Below, piece by piece: positions 37,269-46,427 of a DNA stretch of 64,000 nucleotides. Location: positions 758,680 through 822,679 of the forward strand of contig JAMPCA010000001.1 of assembly GCA_023666425.1 (NCBI GenBank), written 5' to 3'. The stretch comes from Muribaculaceae bacterium (GTDB lineage Bacteria > Bacillota > Clostridia > Lachnospirales > Lachnospiraceae). Position numbers and translations under genes: made by a program. How positions within the stretch are numbered: position 1 is the stretch's first letter; the number at the start of each line of letters is the position of its first letter. The notes below the pieces were generated by a model, which was not told the DNA's origin, ran no database searches, and was given only the letters and a program-made list of their open reading frames with translations.

Positions 37269-38330
37269 TTATACCTTTTTCAGCAGATCGCTCCTTATAT
37301 ATCCTGTTCCGTCCTGGAACTCAACCTTTGTCCAGTCTCCCTCCTCGCCGAGAGCCGTCAGTTTCGTTCCGGCCAGCACGCGCCCGAGCATCTCTCCGTC
37401 AGTACCGGGCGTCGCGCGGACATTACAGATATCCAGAGTCTCCACCGTGTAAGTGCTATCCTCCGGCGCAGGCTGATCTGCCTCTGTATTTTCCGGCTCC
37501 CCACTGTCTCCGGGCTCCTGCGTATTTTGTTCTGCCGCCTGCTCTGTCTCCGGTTCTGTAGATGCTGCATCCGCAACCTTATCCCGCCACTGGGTCATTG
37601 CATTGCGGAGGGTTCCTCCGACCAGATTTGCCAGCTTTTCATCTCCGGCTACTGCCTCCTCATAGCGCGCCTGCACATCCTTCTGCAGAGCCGTAATCTC
37701 CGCTTTCTCCTCATAAGCAATAATATTCGCATAGATATTTGCGTCTAAGGGCTGCTCCATGAAATTAAAATTGTAGGTCGTATAGGCGCTATTGATGAAC
37801 AGTTCTCCCTCTGCGTTCCTCTGCACATAGAAGAAATCCATACCCGGCGCAGGCGTGTCTGCCTCGTAGAATTTCAAGTCATAGCAGACGGACACAAAGT
37901 ACTCTTCATCATTCAGCCTGAGGGTATAGCACTCTATATTCCGGTATTCTTCATAATACTCGGAAAATGTCGCGATATAACTCTTTTCGTTGTCCGAGAG
38001 CACCGAAACGATGGCTTCCAGAGCCGCTGCATCGTTGTCAGCATAAGCCTTGTAGTATTTTTGCATGAGGGCGATCATCGCCTCGTCGCCCGTCTTTTCC
38101 ACCGCACCCGCCAGATTTACCGCCTTCTCTGTATCCGGGACTTCCTTCTGGGTATCGGCTGTATTGCCGCCCTTTACTTCTACTGCCGAATTCTCACTCT
38201 CCTCCGGCTCTCTGCCCTCCTCCGGCCCCGTACACATAACCAGCACAAGTACAAAAAAGACAAACAGCGCGCCCGCCGCAAAATATCGTTTGTAATCTAT
38301 AAAAAATTTCTTTATCGCATCAAGCTTCAT
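37269..38330 (-). CDS. Membrane-anchored protein with C-terminal SH3 domain
   Basis: 353 residues from ATG 38330, which has GGAGG 7 nt upstream; the open frame extends further but into an RNA region. One membrane segment at about 16-33 (YFAAGALFVFFVLVLVMC), then an acidic linker, a helical NTF2-like-looking domain (residues about 80-245) and, after a Glu/Pro/Thr-rich spacer, a bacterial SH3 domain (TLDICNVRATPGTDGEMLGRV...GYIRSDLLKK). Likely extracellular, binding the cell wall. Specific role unknown. Confidence 0.85.
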   Translation of the reverse strand: MKLDAIKKFFIDYKRYFAAGALFVFFVLVLVMCTGPEEGREPEESENSAVEVKGGNTADTQKEVPDTEKAVNLAGAVEKTGDEAMIALMQKYYKAYADNDAAALEAIVSVLSDNEKSYIATFSEYYEEYRNIECYTLRLNDEEYFVSVCYDLKFYEADTPAPGMDFFYVQRNAEGELFINSAYTTYNFNFMEQPLDANIYANIIAYEEKAEITALQKDVQARYEEAVAGDEKLANLVGGTLRNAMTQWRDKVADAASTEPETEQAAEQNTQEPGDSGEPENTEADQPAPEDSTYTVETLDICNVRATPGTDGEMLGRVLAGTKLTALGEEGDWTKVEFQDGTGYIRSDLLKKV

Positions 38331-38349
38331 TGAATATCCTCCCAATTTT

Positions 38350-38398
38350 AAAAAAGGAGCACCTACATGACAAGACGAACCGTGTTCGCTGTAGGTGC
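38350..38398 (-). terminator. Intrinsic terminator after tRNA-Arg / structured RNA
   Basis: On the minus strand GCACCTACA (38390-38398) pairs with TGTAGGTGC (38359-38367), enclosing a second hairpin GCGAAC/GTTCGT, and is followed by TCCTTTTTT (38350-38358). It ends just 12 nt before the ribosome site of the SH3 gene. Confidence 0.75.
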
Positions 38399-38445
38399 AA
38401 ACTGTCGCAAGGGTGGTCAGCTCTGCTGACAGATTCCTTACGACT
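38399..38445 (-). ncRNA. Unidentified structured RNA between tRNA-Arg and SH3 gene
   Basis: On the minus strand GTCGTAAGG (38436-38444) pairs with CCTTGCGAC (38404-38412, one G-U) and encloses a hairpin GTCAGC-AGA-GCTGAC (38416-38430). A competing pair CTGTC/GACAG (38428-38432 with 38402-38406) could form instead. Directly followed by the terminator. I do not recognise it as a known riboswitch. It may be an sRNA 3' of the tRNA or a leader controlling the SH3 gene. Confidence 0.4.
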
Positions 38446-38465
38446 CTTTCGTTTAGAATACGGAA

Positions 38466-38537
38466 TGCGCCCGGCGGGAATCGAACCCGCATCTCAGGAG
38501 TCGGAGTCCTACGTTCTATCCATTATACTACGGTCGC
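38466..38537 (-). tRNA. tRNA-Arg (anticodon CCG)
   Basis: 72 nt without encoded CCA. Acceptor GCGACCG / CGGGCGC with one A-G mismatch at pair 4, anticodon stem TAGGA/TCCTG with loop CTCCGAC (anticodon CCG at 38502-38504, reads CGG), T-arm GCGGG-TTCGATT-CCCGC intact. D stem weak. Standalone gene with its own promoter. Confidence 0.9.
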
Positions 38538-38578
38538 ACGGCGCAGGCTGTCATAACAAAAACCTTCACGCGTTAAAT

Positions 38579-38607
38579 AATATAACACACTTGATGGAGC
38601 TCGTCAA
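38579..38607 (-). promoter_or_regulatory. Promoter of tRNA-Arg
   Basis: TTGACG (38602-38607), 17 nt, TATATT (38579-38584) on the minus strand, 41 nt before the mature tRNA 5' end. Confidence 0.75.
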
Positions 38608-38650
38608 CAAAAGAATCATTTCACATCTCTGGTCTGTTTATATCCGCCGC

Positions 38651-39427
38651 TTACATTACCCATTTTTCCAGATAGGCGGCTACGCCGTCCTCCTCATTTG
38701 AGAGCGTTATGTCATCGGCAATCTCTTTGACCTCCTGTACGGCATTGCCCATCGCCACGCCAGTGCCGCATATCTTTAACATACCGATATCCGGGTAATC
38801 GTCTCCGAAAGCGATGATTCTGGATAAATCTATATGGCAGGATTCACACAATGCGAGTATGGCCTTTTCTTTCGTAATGCCATTTCTGGTAAATTTGTAC
38901 CAGTCGCCATCTGAAAAATGCTGACTGTCAAGTTCCAGGAAGTGTCTGCACAATTTTTGCGCAAGGCTGGAATCAGGTATTTCGACACATATCTTCAGGG
39001 CTTCGTGGTTAAAGTCCGTAAAATCCGTGTATATGCTGTCGCCCCAGCTTTGATCCTGCTCTCTGGGGTCAGCTTTATAGTTCCAGTAATGTGCATCGAA
39101 TGTGTCTACCGTAATTTCACAATCCATACCACAGACAGCTCTGGCTGTTTCAATAAAGTTTTTTGTTTCTGCCGCTGAAAGGGAAGAAGAACAGATAATT
39201 TTTCCGGCTGCCCGCACCGATGCACCACCGCTGGCAATAAGAATATCCGGTTTCATTTCTCTCAAAAAGCCCAGACAGTTTTGCTCACTCCTCGATGTTG
39301 AAATACCGATCAGACATCCGTGTTCTTTGCATTTGGATAATATGTCCAGCGTGTATGCTGATATGGTTTTATCATTTCTTAGCAGCGTGCCGTCTAAATC
39401 AAAAAGTAATACCTGTGGCATTTCCAT
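38651..39427 (-). CDS. HAD-superfamily (Cof-type) phosphatase
   Basis: 258 residues. Motif I LLFDLDGTLLRND, motif II ISTSRS, motif III Lys in GITKEKAILAL, motif IV AFGDDYPDIGML. Cap type C2B as in Cof/YbjI sugar-phosphate phosphatases. Substrate not predictable. It stands alone between tRNA-Arg and aroD. Confidence 0.93.
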   Translation of the reverse strand: MEMPQVLLFDLDGTLLRNDKTISAYTLDILSKCKEHGCLIGISTSRSEQNCLGFLREMKPDILIASGGASVRAAGKIICSSSLSAAETKNFIETARAVCGMDCEITVDTFDAHYWNYKADPREQDQSWGDSIYTDFTDFNHEALKICVEIPDSSLAQKLCRHFLELDSQHFSDGDWYKFTRNGITKEKAILALCESCHIDLSRIIAFGDDYPDIGMLKICGTGVAMGNAVQEVKEIADDITLSNEEDGVAAYLEKWVM

Positions 39428-39457
39428 TGTATGTTTCCCCCAAAAATCAAATGTATT

Positions 39458-40222
39458 TTACACATTCCCCGCCTCGTGCAGCACCGAAAGCAGATGCTTT
39501 AGCTCCTCCTGCGGAAGCTGCCCCGGGGCGCTGGCAACGGCTCCGGCTCCAAAGGTCACGCAGGAGCCGAAAAATTCCCCGGCCACGCGGGAGACCGTCC
39601 CCATCGCTCCCATGGACATGGTAATCAGTGCCTGCATGGGATATGCCTCGTGAAAACTGTTCGTCTCCTCCAGGAGATTCAAAACATCCTGCATCTGCCG
39701 GGGCATCAGCGCCAGCTTCACCACGTCCGCCCCGCTCTCATGGAGCCGGCTTAAAATCATGCGGATAACATTTCTCTCCGGCGTCCCCGCAAAATCGTGA
39801 TGGGAAGCAATCACATACGCCCCCATCTCCTGCAGCTTTTTGACTTCCCGCTCCGGGTACCTCTCCTCAAAAAACTCCACGTCAATAAAGTCCACAACTC
39901 CCGTCTCCGCCGCAGCCTCCCGAATGTCCCGGATCTGTTCTCTGTCAAGCTCCCGTAAGCCCCCCTGCCGCTTTGAGCGGAAAGTATATACAAAAATCGT
40001 GTCGGAAAGCAGCGGCGCAAGCTCCATTAGCACTTCGCGAACCGCATTCGGACTCTCTGCCTGTGAAAAGGCATCCACCCTCCACTCCATCATATCGACA
40101 GAAAGCGCAAGAAGCCGCTTCACCTCCCCGACCACAGCCTCCCTGTCAGCCCCCATCACCGGCACACAAACGAGGGGCTGGCCAATCCCTATGGTTCTTC
40201 CCTTCACGCAAAGATTTTCCAT
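39458..40222 (-). CDS. aroD: Type I 3-dehydroquinate dehydratase
   Basis: 254 residues from ATG 40222 (AAAGGAG 8 nt upstream), which removes a spurious extension. Schiff-base Lys in ADVVKLALMPR, catalytic His in ASHHDF, and MEWRVDAF early. Third step of the shikimate route. It is transcribed divergently from aroF, the first step, sharing a 158-bp intergenic region. Confidence 0.95.
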   Translation of the reverse strand: MENLCVKGRTIGIGQPLVCVPVMGADREAVVGEVKRLLALSVDMMEWRVDAFSQAESPNAVREVLMELAPLLSDTIFVYTFRSKRQGGLRELDREQIRDIREAAAETGVVDFIDVEFFEERYPEREVKKLQEMGAYVIASHHDFAGTPERNVIRMILSRLHESGADVVKLALMPRQMQDVLNLLEETNSFHEAYPMQALITMSMGAMGTVSRVAGEFFGSCVTFGAGAVASAPGQLPQEELKHLLSVLHEAGNV

Positions 40223-40258
40223 AAAACACGCTCCTTTATTTTCCAAACATACAGCTTC

Positions 40259-40264
40259 ATTATA
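40259..40264 (-). promoter_or_regulatory. Extended -10 of aroD
   Basis: TGC-TATAAT on the minus strand, about 30 nt before the aroD ribosome site. The -35 is poor. It is 40 bp from the opposing aroF promoter. Confidence 0.5.
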
Positions 40265-40302
40265 GCATTCGGGTAAAAAAAAGAAAAGACATGCCGATAA
40301 AA

Positions 40303-40331
40303 TTGACATTTTCCGGATTTTCGAGTAAGAT
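40303..40331 (+). promoter_or_regulatory. Promoter of aroF
   Basis: Perfect TTGACA (40303-40308), 17 nt, TAAGAT (40326-40331), 50 nt before the aroF ATG. Confidence 0.7.
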
Positions 40332-40380
40332 AGGCTCTGTGCAAAAGCATAGAATACTACATAACAGAGGAGCAATTGCT

Positions 40381-41409
40381 ATGAGTTTTACATTTTTAAA
40401 CCAACTGCCGACTCCGGCGGAGATCAAAAAGGAATATCCCCTCTCCCCGGAACTTACCGCATTAAAACAGCGGCGGGACGCCATGATCTCGGACGTGATC
40501 ACCGGGAAGGATTCCCGTTTTCTTCTGATTATCGGTCCCTGCTCGGCAGACAATGAGGAAGCTGTATGCGACTATGTCAACCGCCTGACCAGCATTCAGG
40601 AGGATGTGCGCGACCGTCTGATTATCATTCCCCGCATCTACACCAACAAGCCAAGAACCACCGGAGAGGGCTACAAGGGCATTGCCTCCCAGCCGGATCC
40701 GGAAAAAGCGCCGGATATGGTCGAAGGTCTCATTGCCATGCGCAAGATGCACATTCGCGCCATTGCCGAGAGCGGCCTGACCTGCGCAGACGAGATGCTC
40801 TACCCGGAAAACTGGGGATATGTGGAGGATCTCCTGTCTTATGTAGCCATCGGCGCCCGTTCTGTGGAGGATCAGCATCACCGTCTGACGGTCAGCGGCT
40901 TCGACGTTGCCTCCGGCATGAAAAATCCCACCAGCGGCGATTTTTCCGTCATGCTGAATTCTGTTTATGCAGCGCAGCATCCGCATCATTTTGTCTACCG
41001 TGGCTATGAGGTGGAGACGAGCGGCAATCCGCTGACCCATGTTGTGCTCCGGGGAGCGGTCAGCAAACACGGCAACACGACTACCAATTACCACTACGAG
41101 GATTTGATCCGTCTGCACCGCATGTACGAAAAGATGGATGTCGTCAATCCCGCTGCTGTGATTGACACAAACCACTCGAACTCGGGCAAACAATTCAAAG
41201 AACAGATCCGTATCGCGCTGGAGGTCATGCACAGCCGCAAAGTCTCTCCCGAGATTCACACCCTTGTCAAGGGGCTGATGATCGAGAGCTACATTGAGGA
41301 AGGCTGTCAGTCCATCGGCGACCACATATACGGCAAGTCCATCACAGACCCCTGTCTGGGCTGGGAGGACTCCAGAAAGCTGATCTACGACATCGCGGAT
41401 ATGGTCTGA
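40381..41409 (+). CDS. aroF: DAHP synthase, AroF/AroG class
   Basis: 342 residues from ATG 40381, preceded by GAGGAG at 8 nt. Condenses PEP and erythrose-4-phosphate, the entry to aromatic synthesis. LLIIGPCSADNEEAV, RIYTNKPRTTGEGYKG, ARSVEDQHHR and DTNHSNSGK are the class I-alpha active-site motifs, with metal-binding Cys, His, Glu and Asp all present. No fused chorismate mutase. It is one of only two plus-strand genes; its stop lies 3 bp from the end of the convergent SpoIIM-like gene. Confidence 0.96.
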   Translation: MSFTFLNQLPTPAEIKKEYPLSPELTALKQRRDAMISDVITGKDSRFLLIIGPCSADNEEAVCDYVNRLTSIQEDVRDRLIIIPRIYTNKPRTTGEGYKGIASQPDPEKAPDMVEGLIAMRKMHIRAIAESGLTCADEMLYPENWGYVEDLLSYVAIGARSVEDQHHRLTVSGFDVASGMKNPTSGDFSVMLNSVYAAQHPHHFVYRGYEVETSGNPLTHVVLRGAVSKHGNTTTNYHYEDLIRLHRMYEKMDVVNPAAVIDTNHSNSGKQFKEQIRIALEVMHSRKVSPEIHTLVKGLMIESYIEEGCQSIGDHIYGKSITDPCLGWEDSRKLIYDIADMV

Positions 41410-41412
41410 CCG

Positions 41413-41967
41413 CTACAAGACCGTGGGAATCCGGTAAGCGCCAAACAGACGCTGCAATATACGGATTCCCACCGTTGCTTCCGCCACACAGCCAATAACC
41501 AGAAGCGAAAATATACTCAGGCTGTAAACAATCCTCTTTACTGTCTCATTCCTGCTGCCGTAGCCCCTGACAAGCTCCCTCCGAAACATCAGAATGATTG
41601 CCACCAGATAAACCGGCCCGTGCGGTATCCATGAACCCAGGAAAACCACAAAACCATAGATTCCCATATTTATCATGCAGGCTCCTGCAAACATACCGGC
41701 TGTAAAAAAGAGGGCACAGCGCAAAATCAGCGGCGCAATGCGCTTTATGGGCGTATAGCTCACAATCCAGATGAGCAGAAAGAGCTCTCCCCGCTTCCAC
41801 ACAATATTCGCAAGCAGCGTCGGCAGATCAATCTGTGCCTTGGAAAAGGCCTGTATATGGTAGGCGTTTAAAAACCCATAGGTCGAAAAATAGTCATAGC
41901 CAAACAGACTTGCACACAGCACGCCTGCCACCACAAAGCATATCCCGATTACAATTTCTTTTCGCAT
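41413..41967 (-). CDS. SpoIIM-like polytopic membrane protein
   Basis: 184 residues with about five membrane segments. The topology, the FFTAGMFAGACMINMGIYGF and GPVYLVAIILMFRREL segments and the location just downstream of a Nudix ADP-ribose pyrophosphatase fit SpoIIM, which works with SpoIID and SpoIIP to thin septal peptidoglycan during engulfment. In Bacillus and Clostridia the same nudF-spoIIM neighbourhood occurs. Similarity is weak by eye, so the symbol is withheld. Confidence 0.65.
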   Translation of the reverse strand: MRKEIVIGICFVVAGVLCASLFGYDYFSTYGFLNAYHIQAFSKAQIDLPTLLANIVWKRGELFLLIWIVSYTPIKRIAPLILRCALFFTAGMFAGACMINMGIYGFVVFLGSWIPHGPVYLVAIILMFRRELVRGYGSRNETVKRIVYSLSIFSLLVIGCVAEATVGIRILQRLFGAYRIPTVL

Positions 41968-42022
41968 TCGATACGGTTATCCCAAAATAATCTCTATTCA
42001 GAATATGTCCCGCCCATTTTCT

Positions 42023-42565
42023 TTATGCTTTTATTTTGTTGCTGTAGGCAAGTACCGCCGCCACTGTCTTGGAATCCTGAAGCTTTCCGGCATAGATCAT
42101 ATCGCAAAGCTCCTCCACCGTATAGAGTTCCACATCAATCGACTCCGAATCATCCAGATGCTGTGTCCCCGGTCGCAGGTCAGTCGCCAGATACACGTCC
42201 ACAAATTCATCGCAAAAGGCAACCGTCGTGCGCAGCGACAAAAGAAATTCAATATGACTGCTCTGGTAGCCGGTCTCCTCCTCCAGCTCCCTCGCCGCAC
42301 AAACGGCCGTATCCTCATTCTGACCGTCCCTGCAGCCAGCCGGAATCTCAATCGTCTCCCGCTCTAATGCATTGCGGTACTGACGCACCATGACGAGCCT
42401 GCCATCCGGGAGCACCGGGAGCACTGCCGCCGCTCCCATGCGGTGGGACACAAAATCCCATTCCTCCGTCTTTCCGTTTGCAAACTGCATCGTATCCTTG
42501 TAAATATCCAAAATCGCACCCTTGTAGGCAAGTTCTCTCTTAACCCGTTTCATCTGCTCCACCAT
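42023..42565 (-). CDS. nudF: ADP-ribose pyrophosphatase (Nudix)
   Basis: 180 residues. Nudix box spans AGCRDGQNED through AARELEEETGY with the metal-binding Glu cluster REXXEE. The N-terminal part (LDIYKDTMQFANG) and the VRQYRNALERETIEIPAG lead-in match NudF. Hydrolyses ADP-ribose to AMP and ribose-5-phosphate. Confidence 0.93.
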   Translation of the reverse strand: MVEQMKRVKRELAYKGAILDIYKDTMQFANGKTEEWDFVSHRMGAAAVLPVLPDGRLVMVRQYRNALERETIEIPAGCRDGQNEDTAVCAARELEEETGYQSSHIEFLLSLRTTVAFCDEFVDVYLATDLRPGTQHLDDSESIDVELYTVEELCDMIYAGKLQDSKTVAAVLAYSNKIKA

Positions 42566-42623
42566 AGCGTCCTCCTTCTATATAGTATGTTGTACTATCT
42601 CCCACTTTATTATTATATGATAT

Positions 42624-42659
42624 GAAAAACGGGGCTGCGTCCTTACGGACTGCAGCCCC
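42624..42659 (-). terminator. Terminator of rny
   Basis: GGGGCTG...CAGCCCC stem (42631-42659, with an inner GTCC/GGAC pair) followed on the minus strand by GTTTTTC. Strong intrinsic terminator 36 bp after the rny stop. Confidence 0.9.
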
Positions 42660-42694
42660 ACATATTTTGTTGTAATTATTTTTGTTGTTATCCA

Positions 42695-44242
42695 TTACTT
42701 CGCATACTCAACGACACGCGACTCCCGAATCACATTGACCTTAATCTGTCCCGGATACTCTAAATCTGACTCAATCTGCTTTGAAACATCTCTGGCCAGC
42801 AAAACCATATCCGCGTCACTGATCTGTTCAGGAACAACCATCACTCGAACCTCCCGGCCTGCCTGAATAGCAAAAGACTTCTCAACTCCCTTGAAACCAT
42901 TGGTAATATCTTCCAGCTGTTTTAAACGGTTGGAATAGGTCTCCAGCGTCTCTCTTCTCGCCCCCGGTCTTGCAGCGCTGATCGTGTCAGCAGCCTGCAC
43001 CAGACACGCAATGAGAGTCTCCGGCTCCACATCCCCATGGTGTGCCTCCACCGCATTGATGACAAGCGGTGATTCCTTGTACTTTCTACAGAGCTCCACA
43101 CCAAGCTGGATATGGGAACCTTCCATATCGTGATCTACAGCTTTACCAATATCATGTAATAATCCTGCACGCTTCGCAAAACGTACATCCTCGCCAATCT
43201 CAGCGGCCAAAAGACCCGACAGCTGAGCGACCTCGACGGAATGCTTAAGCGCATTCTGCCCGTAGCTTGTCCGAAACTTCATCTTACCCAAAAGCCGGAG
43301 CAATTCCGGGTGAATTCCATGGATTCCCACCTCGAGTGCGGCTGCCTCGCCTTCCTCGCGAATCATCGACTCCACTTCCTTCTGTGCTTTCTCCACCATC
43401 TCCTCAATGCGGGCCGGGTGGATACGCCCGTCAACAATCAGCTTCTCCAGTGCGATTCTTGCAACTTCCCTGCGAATCGGATCAAAGCTGGATAAGATCA
43501 CAGCCTCCGGCGTATCGTCAATAATCAGATCCACCCCGGTCATCGTCTCGAGCGTGCGGATATTCCGCCCCTCCCGTCCGATAATACGGCCCTTCATCTC
43601 GTCATTCGGAAGCTGTACGACAGAAATCGTGGACTCAGCAACATGGTCTGCCGCACACTTCTGTATGGCTGTCACCACATACTCCTTCGCCTTCTTCGCA
43701 ACTTCTTCCTTCGCCTGATTCTCCATCTCCTTAATCATCTTCGCGGTGTCAAGCTTTACATCTTCTTCAATGGTCTTCAAGAGGTATTCTTTTGCTTGTT
43801 CAGAGGTCAACCCAGAGATTCTCTCCAGTTCCTGTAAGCGCTGTTCATTGAGCTTTGCAATCTCAGCCTTCTGCTTGTTCAACACTTCTTCCCTTGCGCT
43901 GAAGCTTGCTTCCCGCTTCTCAATTGCCTCCAGCTTCTTGTCCAGATTCTCTTCTTTCTGGACAACCCTGCGTTCGTTGCGTTGAATTTCATTTCTGCGT
44001 TCCTTGATTTCCTTGTCGAGTTCATTCTTAGACCTGATCGTCTCCTCCTTGATCTCGATCATGGACTCACGCTTCTTCTCCTCCGCGGTCTTCACCGCCT
44101 CGTCGATGATGCTGCGCGCCTTTTCCTCAGCGCTGCCAATCTTTGTTCTGGCAACCTTTTTATGGTAGGCATCTGAAATGAACCAGACAGCAACTGCAGT
44201 CACAACCAGAGTGACAACAACAGCAATGATTATTTCCATCAT
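42695..44242 (-). CDS. rny: Ribonuclease Y
   Basis: 515 residues. N-terminal membrane anchor ([19 protein letters not shown]), a long charged coiled-coil (about 30-190), a KH domain ([17 protein letters not shown]) and an HD domain with [15 protein letters not shown] and [10 protein letters not shown]. Initiates mRNA decay at the membrane. Ribosome site AAGGAGG; start ATG 44242 or the next ATG 3 nt on. Confidence 0.97.
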   Translation of the reverse strand: MMEIIIAVVVTLVVTAVAVWFISDAYHKKVARTKIGSAEEKARSIIDEAVKTAEEKKRESMIEIKEETIRSKNELDKEIKERRNEIQRNERRVVQKEENLDKKLEAIEKREASFSAREEVLNKQKAEIAKLNEQRLQELERISGLTSEQAKEYLLKTIEEDVKLDTAKMIKEMENQAKEEVAKKAKEYVVTAIQKCAADHVAESTISVVQLPNDEMKGRIIGREGRNIRTLETMTGVDLIIDDTPEAVILSSFDPIRREVARIALEKLIVDGRIHPARIEEMVEKAQKEVESMIREEGEAAALEVGIHGIHPELLRLLGKMKFRTSYGQNALKHSVEVAQLSGLLAAEIGEDVRFAKRAGLLHDIGKAVDHDMEGSHIQLGVELCRKYKESPLVINAVEAHHGDVEPETLIACLVQAADTISAARPGARRETLETYSNRLKQLEDITNGFKGVEKSFAIQAGREVRVMVVPEQISDADMVLLARDVSKQIESDLEYPGQIKVNVIRESRVVEYAK

Positions 44243-44370
44243 TACAGGAGCACCTCCTTTATTTAATTTTCATTGTGCATATAACAAAAAGAAAACCTTT
44301 TCATGTCATAATTTACAACAAATTTAATTCTATCCTTTTTGCACAAAGATGTCAAGCAAGCAAAACGACT

Positions 44371-45003
44371 TTATTGCGAAAATACCGAATCATCCTCACA
44401 AATGGGCGAAAAATCACGCATTGTCCGAAGGATTTCGCCGCTTCCGAAGCCTTTCCGCAACAGATACTGATAGGTTTTTGCATACATCTGCCTGTCGCAC
44501 CCGGGTGTATACTGCCGCTTCACAAGAAGCCTCCGGATCTGTTCACTCTCGTCTGCGGTGTAGAATTCCTCCAGTGCCTGCGCAATCAGTCCGGGCGATA
44601 CCCCCTTTGCGGAGAGCTTCATCTGCAGCTGCCTTCTGCTGTAGCGCTCTCTCCTGTAATATATGTAATTGCAGGCATAGCGGTAATCGTCCAGGTAGTG
44701 AAACCGGCTGACATACTCTACCGCAATCTCCACACACTCCGGCGGATAACTTGCAGAGAGCTTCTCCCGAAGCTGCTGCTTTGTCCTGTCCATCTTCTCT
44801 AATAAGTGCATGGCCCGCTTCTTTGCCCTCTTCCCCACTATCTCTTCCAAAAGTATGCGGTAATCCTCCTCCGGGATACAGGAATCCGCCGTAAGCTGCA
44901 TCTGCTTTGCCTCTCCCTTATACAGAACGAGCTGCACGCCGTTATCCAGGCACACCCTGATCTTTCCTCCGCTGAGGGGCTCATACTCTGTCACCCGAAT
45001 CAT
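44371..45003 (-). CDS. recX: Regulatory protein RecX
   Basis: 210 residues, three-helix repeats typical of RecX (KRAMHLLEKMDRTKQQLREKL; FHYLDDYRYACNYIYYRRERYSRRQLQMKL is broken here only for length). It modulates RecA filaments. Starts 8 bp after the recA stop, so cotranscribed and SOS-controlled. Confidence 0.93.
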   Translation of the reverse strand: MIRVTEYEPLSGGKIRVCLDNGVQLVLYKGEAKQMQLTADSCIPEEDYRILLEEIVGKRAKKRAMHLLEKMDRTKQQLREKLSASYPPECVEIAVEYVSRFHYLDDYRYACNYIYYRRERYSRRQLQMKLSAKGVSPGLIAQALEEFYTADESEQIRRLLVKRQYTPGCDRQMYAKTYQYLLRKGFGSGEILRTMRDFSPICEDDSVFSQ

Positions 45004-45011
45004 GGAGCCTC

Positions 45012-46085
45012 CTACTCTTCCGGCTCATCCGCGGGATCGTCCACAGAAGGCGTCTCCCCCATCGCAAGCTCCTCCTCATGCTTTGCAAAATAGTGCGCCC
45101 TGACCTTCTCCTCAATGATCTGCGCAAACTCCGGATTCTCCTTCAGATAGTTCTTCGCATTCTCGCGCCCCTGGCCGATCTTCTCTCCCTCGTAGGCATA
45201 CCATGCCCCGGACTTATTGATAATGCTGACAGTCGCCGCCAGATCGAGAAGATCTCCCTCTCTGGAAATTCCCTGGCCAAACATAATGTCAAACTCCGCC
45301 TCCCGGAAAGGGGGCGCTACCTTATTTTTTACTACCTTGACCCTGGTATGGTTGCCGATTACCTCTCCCGCCTGCTTAAGCGCCTCCACCCGGCGGACGT
45401 CCAAGCGCACAGAGGCATAAAACTTAAGCGCACGGCCTCCGGTAGTCGTCTCGGGATTGCCAAACATCACGCCTACCTTCTCACGGAGCTGATTGATAAA
45501 AATGACGATACAGTTCGTCTTGCTGATCACGCCGGTCAGCTTGCGCAGAGCCTGGCTCATCAGCCTCGCCTGCAGGCCGACATGGGCATCTCCCATGTCG
45601 CCGTCGATCTCTGCCTTCGGAACAAGGGCAGCCACCGAATCCACAATCACGATATCCACCGCGCCGGAACGAACCATCGTCTCCGTGATCTCAAGCGCCT
45701 GCTCCCCGCAGTCCGGCTGGGAAATGTACAGATTGTCAATATCTACGCCTATATTCTTCGCATACACCGGATCCAGCGCGTGCTCTGCATCGATAAAGCC
45801 CGCGATGCCTCCCCTCTTCTGTACCTCCGCTACACAGTGCAGGGCAACCGTCGTCTTACCGCTGGACTCCGGCCCGTAAATCTCAACGACCCGTCCCTTG
45901 GGAAGTCCGCCCAGCCCCAGTGCAAGATCAAGGCTCAACGCCCCCGTGGGAATCGTCTCCACATTCATATTCGTCGCATTGTCCCCGAGCTTCATTACAG
46001 ATCCCTTGCCGTACTGACGCTCAATCTGCGCAATCGCAGCATCCAATGCCTTTAACTTATCATCCTTACGCTCTTCCTTTGCCAT
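45012..46085 (-). CDS. recA: Recombinase RecA
   Basis: 357 residues. Walker [25 protein letters not shown] and the L2 loop [17 protein letters not shown] are all intact. The C-terminus is acidic (DDPADEPEE). AAAGGAG lies 7 nt before ATG 46085. It has an SOS box in its leader. Confidence 0.98.
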   Translation of the reverse strand: MAKEERKDDKLKALDAAIAQIERQYGKGSVMKLGDNATNMNVETIPTGALSLDLALGLGGLPKGRVVEIYGPESSGKTTVALHCVAEVQKRGGIAGFIDAEHALDPVYAKNIGVDIDNLYISQPDCGEQALEITETMVRSGAVDIVIVDSVAALVPKAEIDGDMGDAHVGLQARLMSQALRKLTGVISKTNCIVIFINQLREKVGVMFGNPETTTGGRALKFYASVRLDVRRVEALKQAGEVIGNHTRVKVVKNKVAPPFREAEFDIMFGQGISREGDLLDLAATVSIINKSGAWYAYEGEKIGQGRENAKNYLKENPEFAQIIEEKVRAHYFAKHEEELAMGETPSVDDPADEPEE

Positions 46086-46102
46086 ATGTATTCTCCTTTA
46101 CG

Positions 46103-46116
46103 CGAACCTATGTTCG
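46103..46116 (-). promoter_or_regulatory. LexA (SOS) box of recA
   Basis: CGAACCTATGTTCG matches the Gram-positive LexA operator CGAAC-N4-GTTCG exactly. It lies between the promoter and the recA ribosome site. Confidence 0.9.
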
Positions 46117-46129
46117 TTTTCTAAACCTA

Positions 46130-46158
46130 ATACTATTACACTTTTACACACTTGTCAA
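46130..46158 (-). promoter_or_regulatory. Promoter of recA-recX
   Basis: TTGACA (46153-46158), 17 nt, TAGTAT (46130-46135) on the minus strand; the LexA box begins about 14 nt downstream of the -10. Confidence 0.75.
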
Positions 46159-46337
46159 TCCTTAAATTAAAAAAATGGGGAAAAAGAGGAACTGCTCTCA
46201 TACAATCTTTACTATTATATCCACCCTCCGTAATTCCGTCAAGGCATCACCCAAAATTTCAAAATTCCACTTTTGTGCCATTTTTACAAAAAAATTAGGA
46301 TTTCAAAAGATTTTCCTGTAATTAAAGAAAAAATAGA

Positions 46338-46366
46338 TAGACAAAAAGCTACAAAAAATATATAAT
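46338..46366 (+). promoter_or_regulatory. Promoter of chemotaxis receptor
   Basis: TAGACA (46338-46343), 17 nt, TATAAT (46361-46366) on the plus strand, 61 nt before the ATG. The rest of the 260-bp recA-receptor gap is AT-rich with no other feature seen. Confidence 0.7.
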
Positions 46367-46427
46367 TAAAATCATAAACGGGTTATTTTTAGCCAAAATA
46401 TCCAAGAATGAATAGGAGGTACCCCCC

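Noticed and set aside
38376..38388. Possible second LexA box (CGAAC-N3-GTTCG)
   Set aside because: The spacer is 3 nt rather than 4, and the bases are part of the terminator stem.
40462..41325. Minus-strand open frame of 287 codons over aroF
   Set aside because: aroF on the plus strand has all DAHP synthase motifs; the reverse frame is a shadow.
46373..46400. Sigma-D-like promoter (TAAA ... GCC) before the chemotaxis receptor
   Set aside because: The spacing is 13 nt and the -10 match weak; a good sigma-A promoter lies just upstream.
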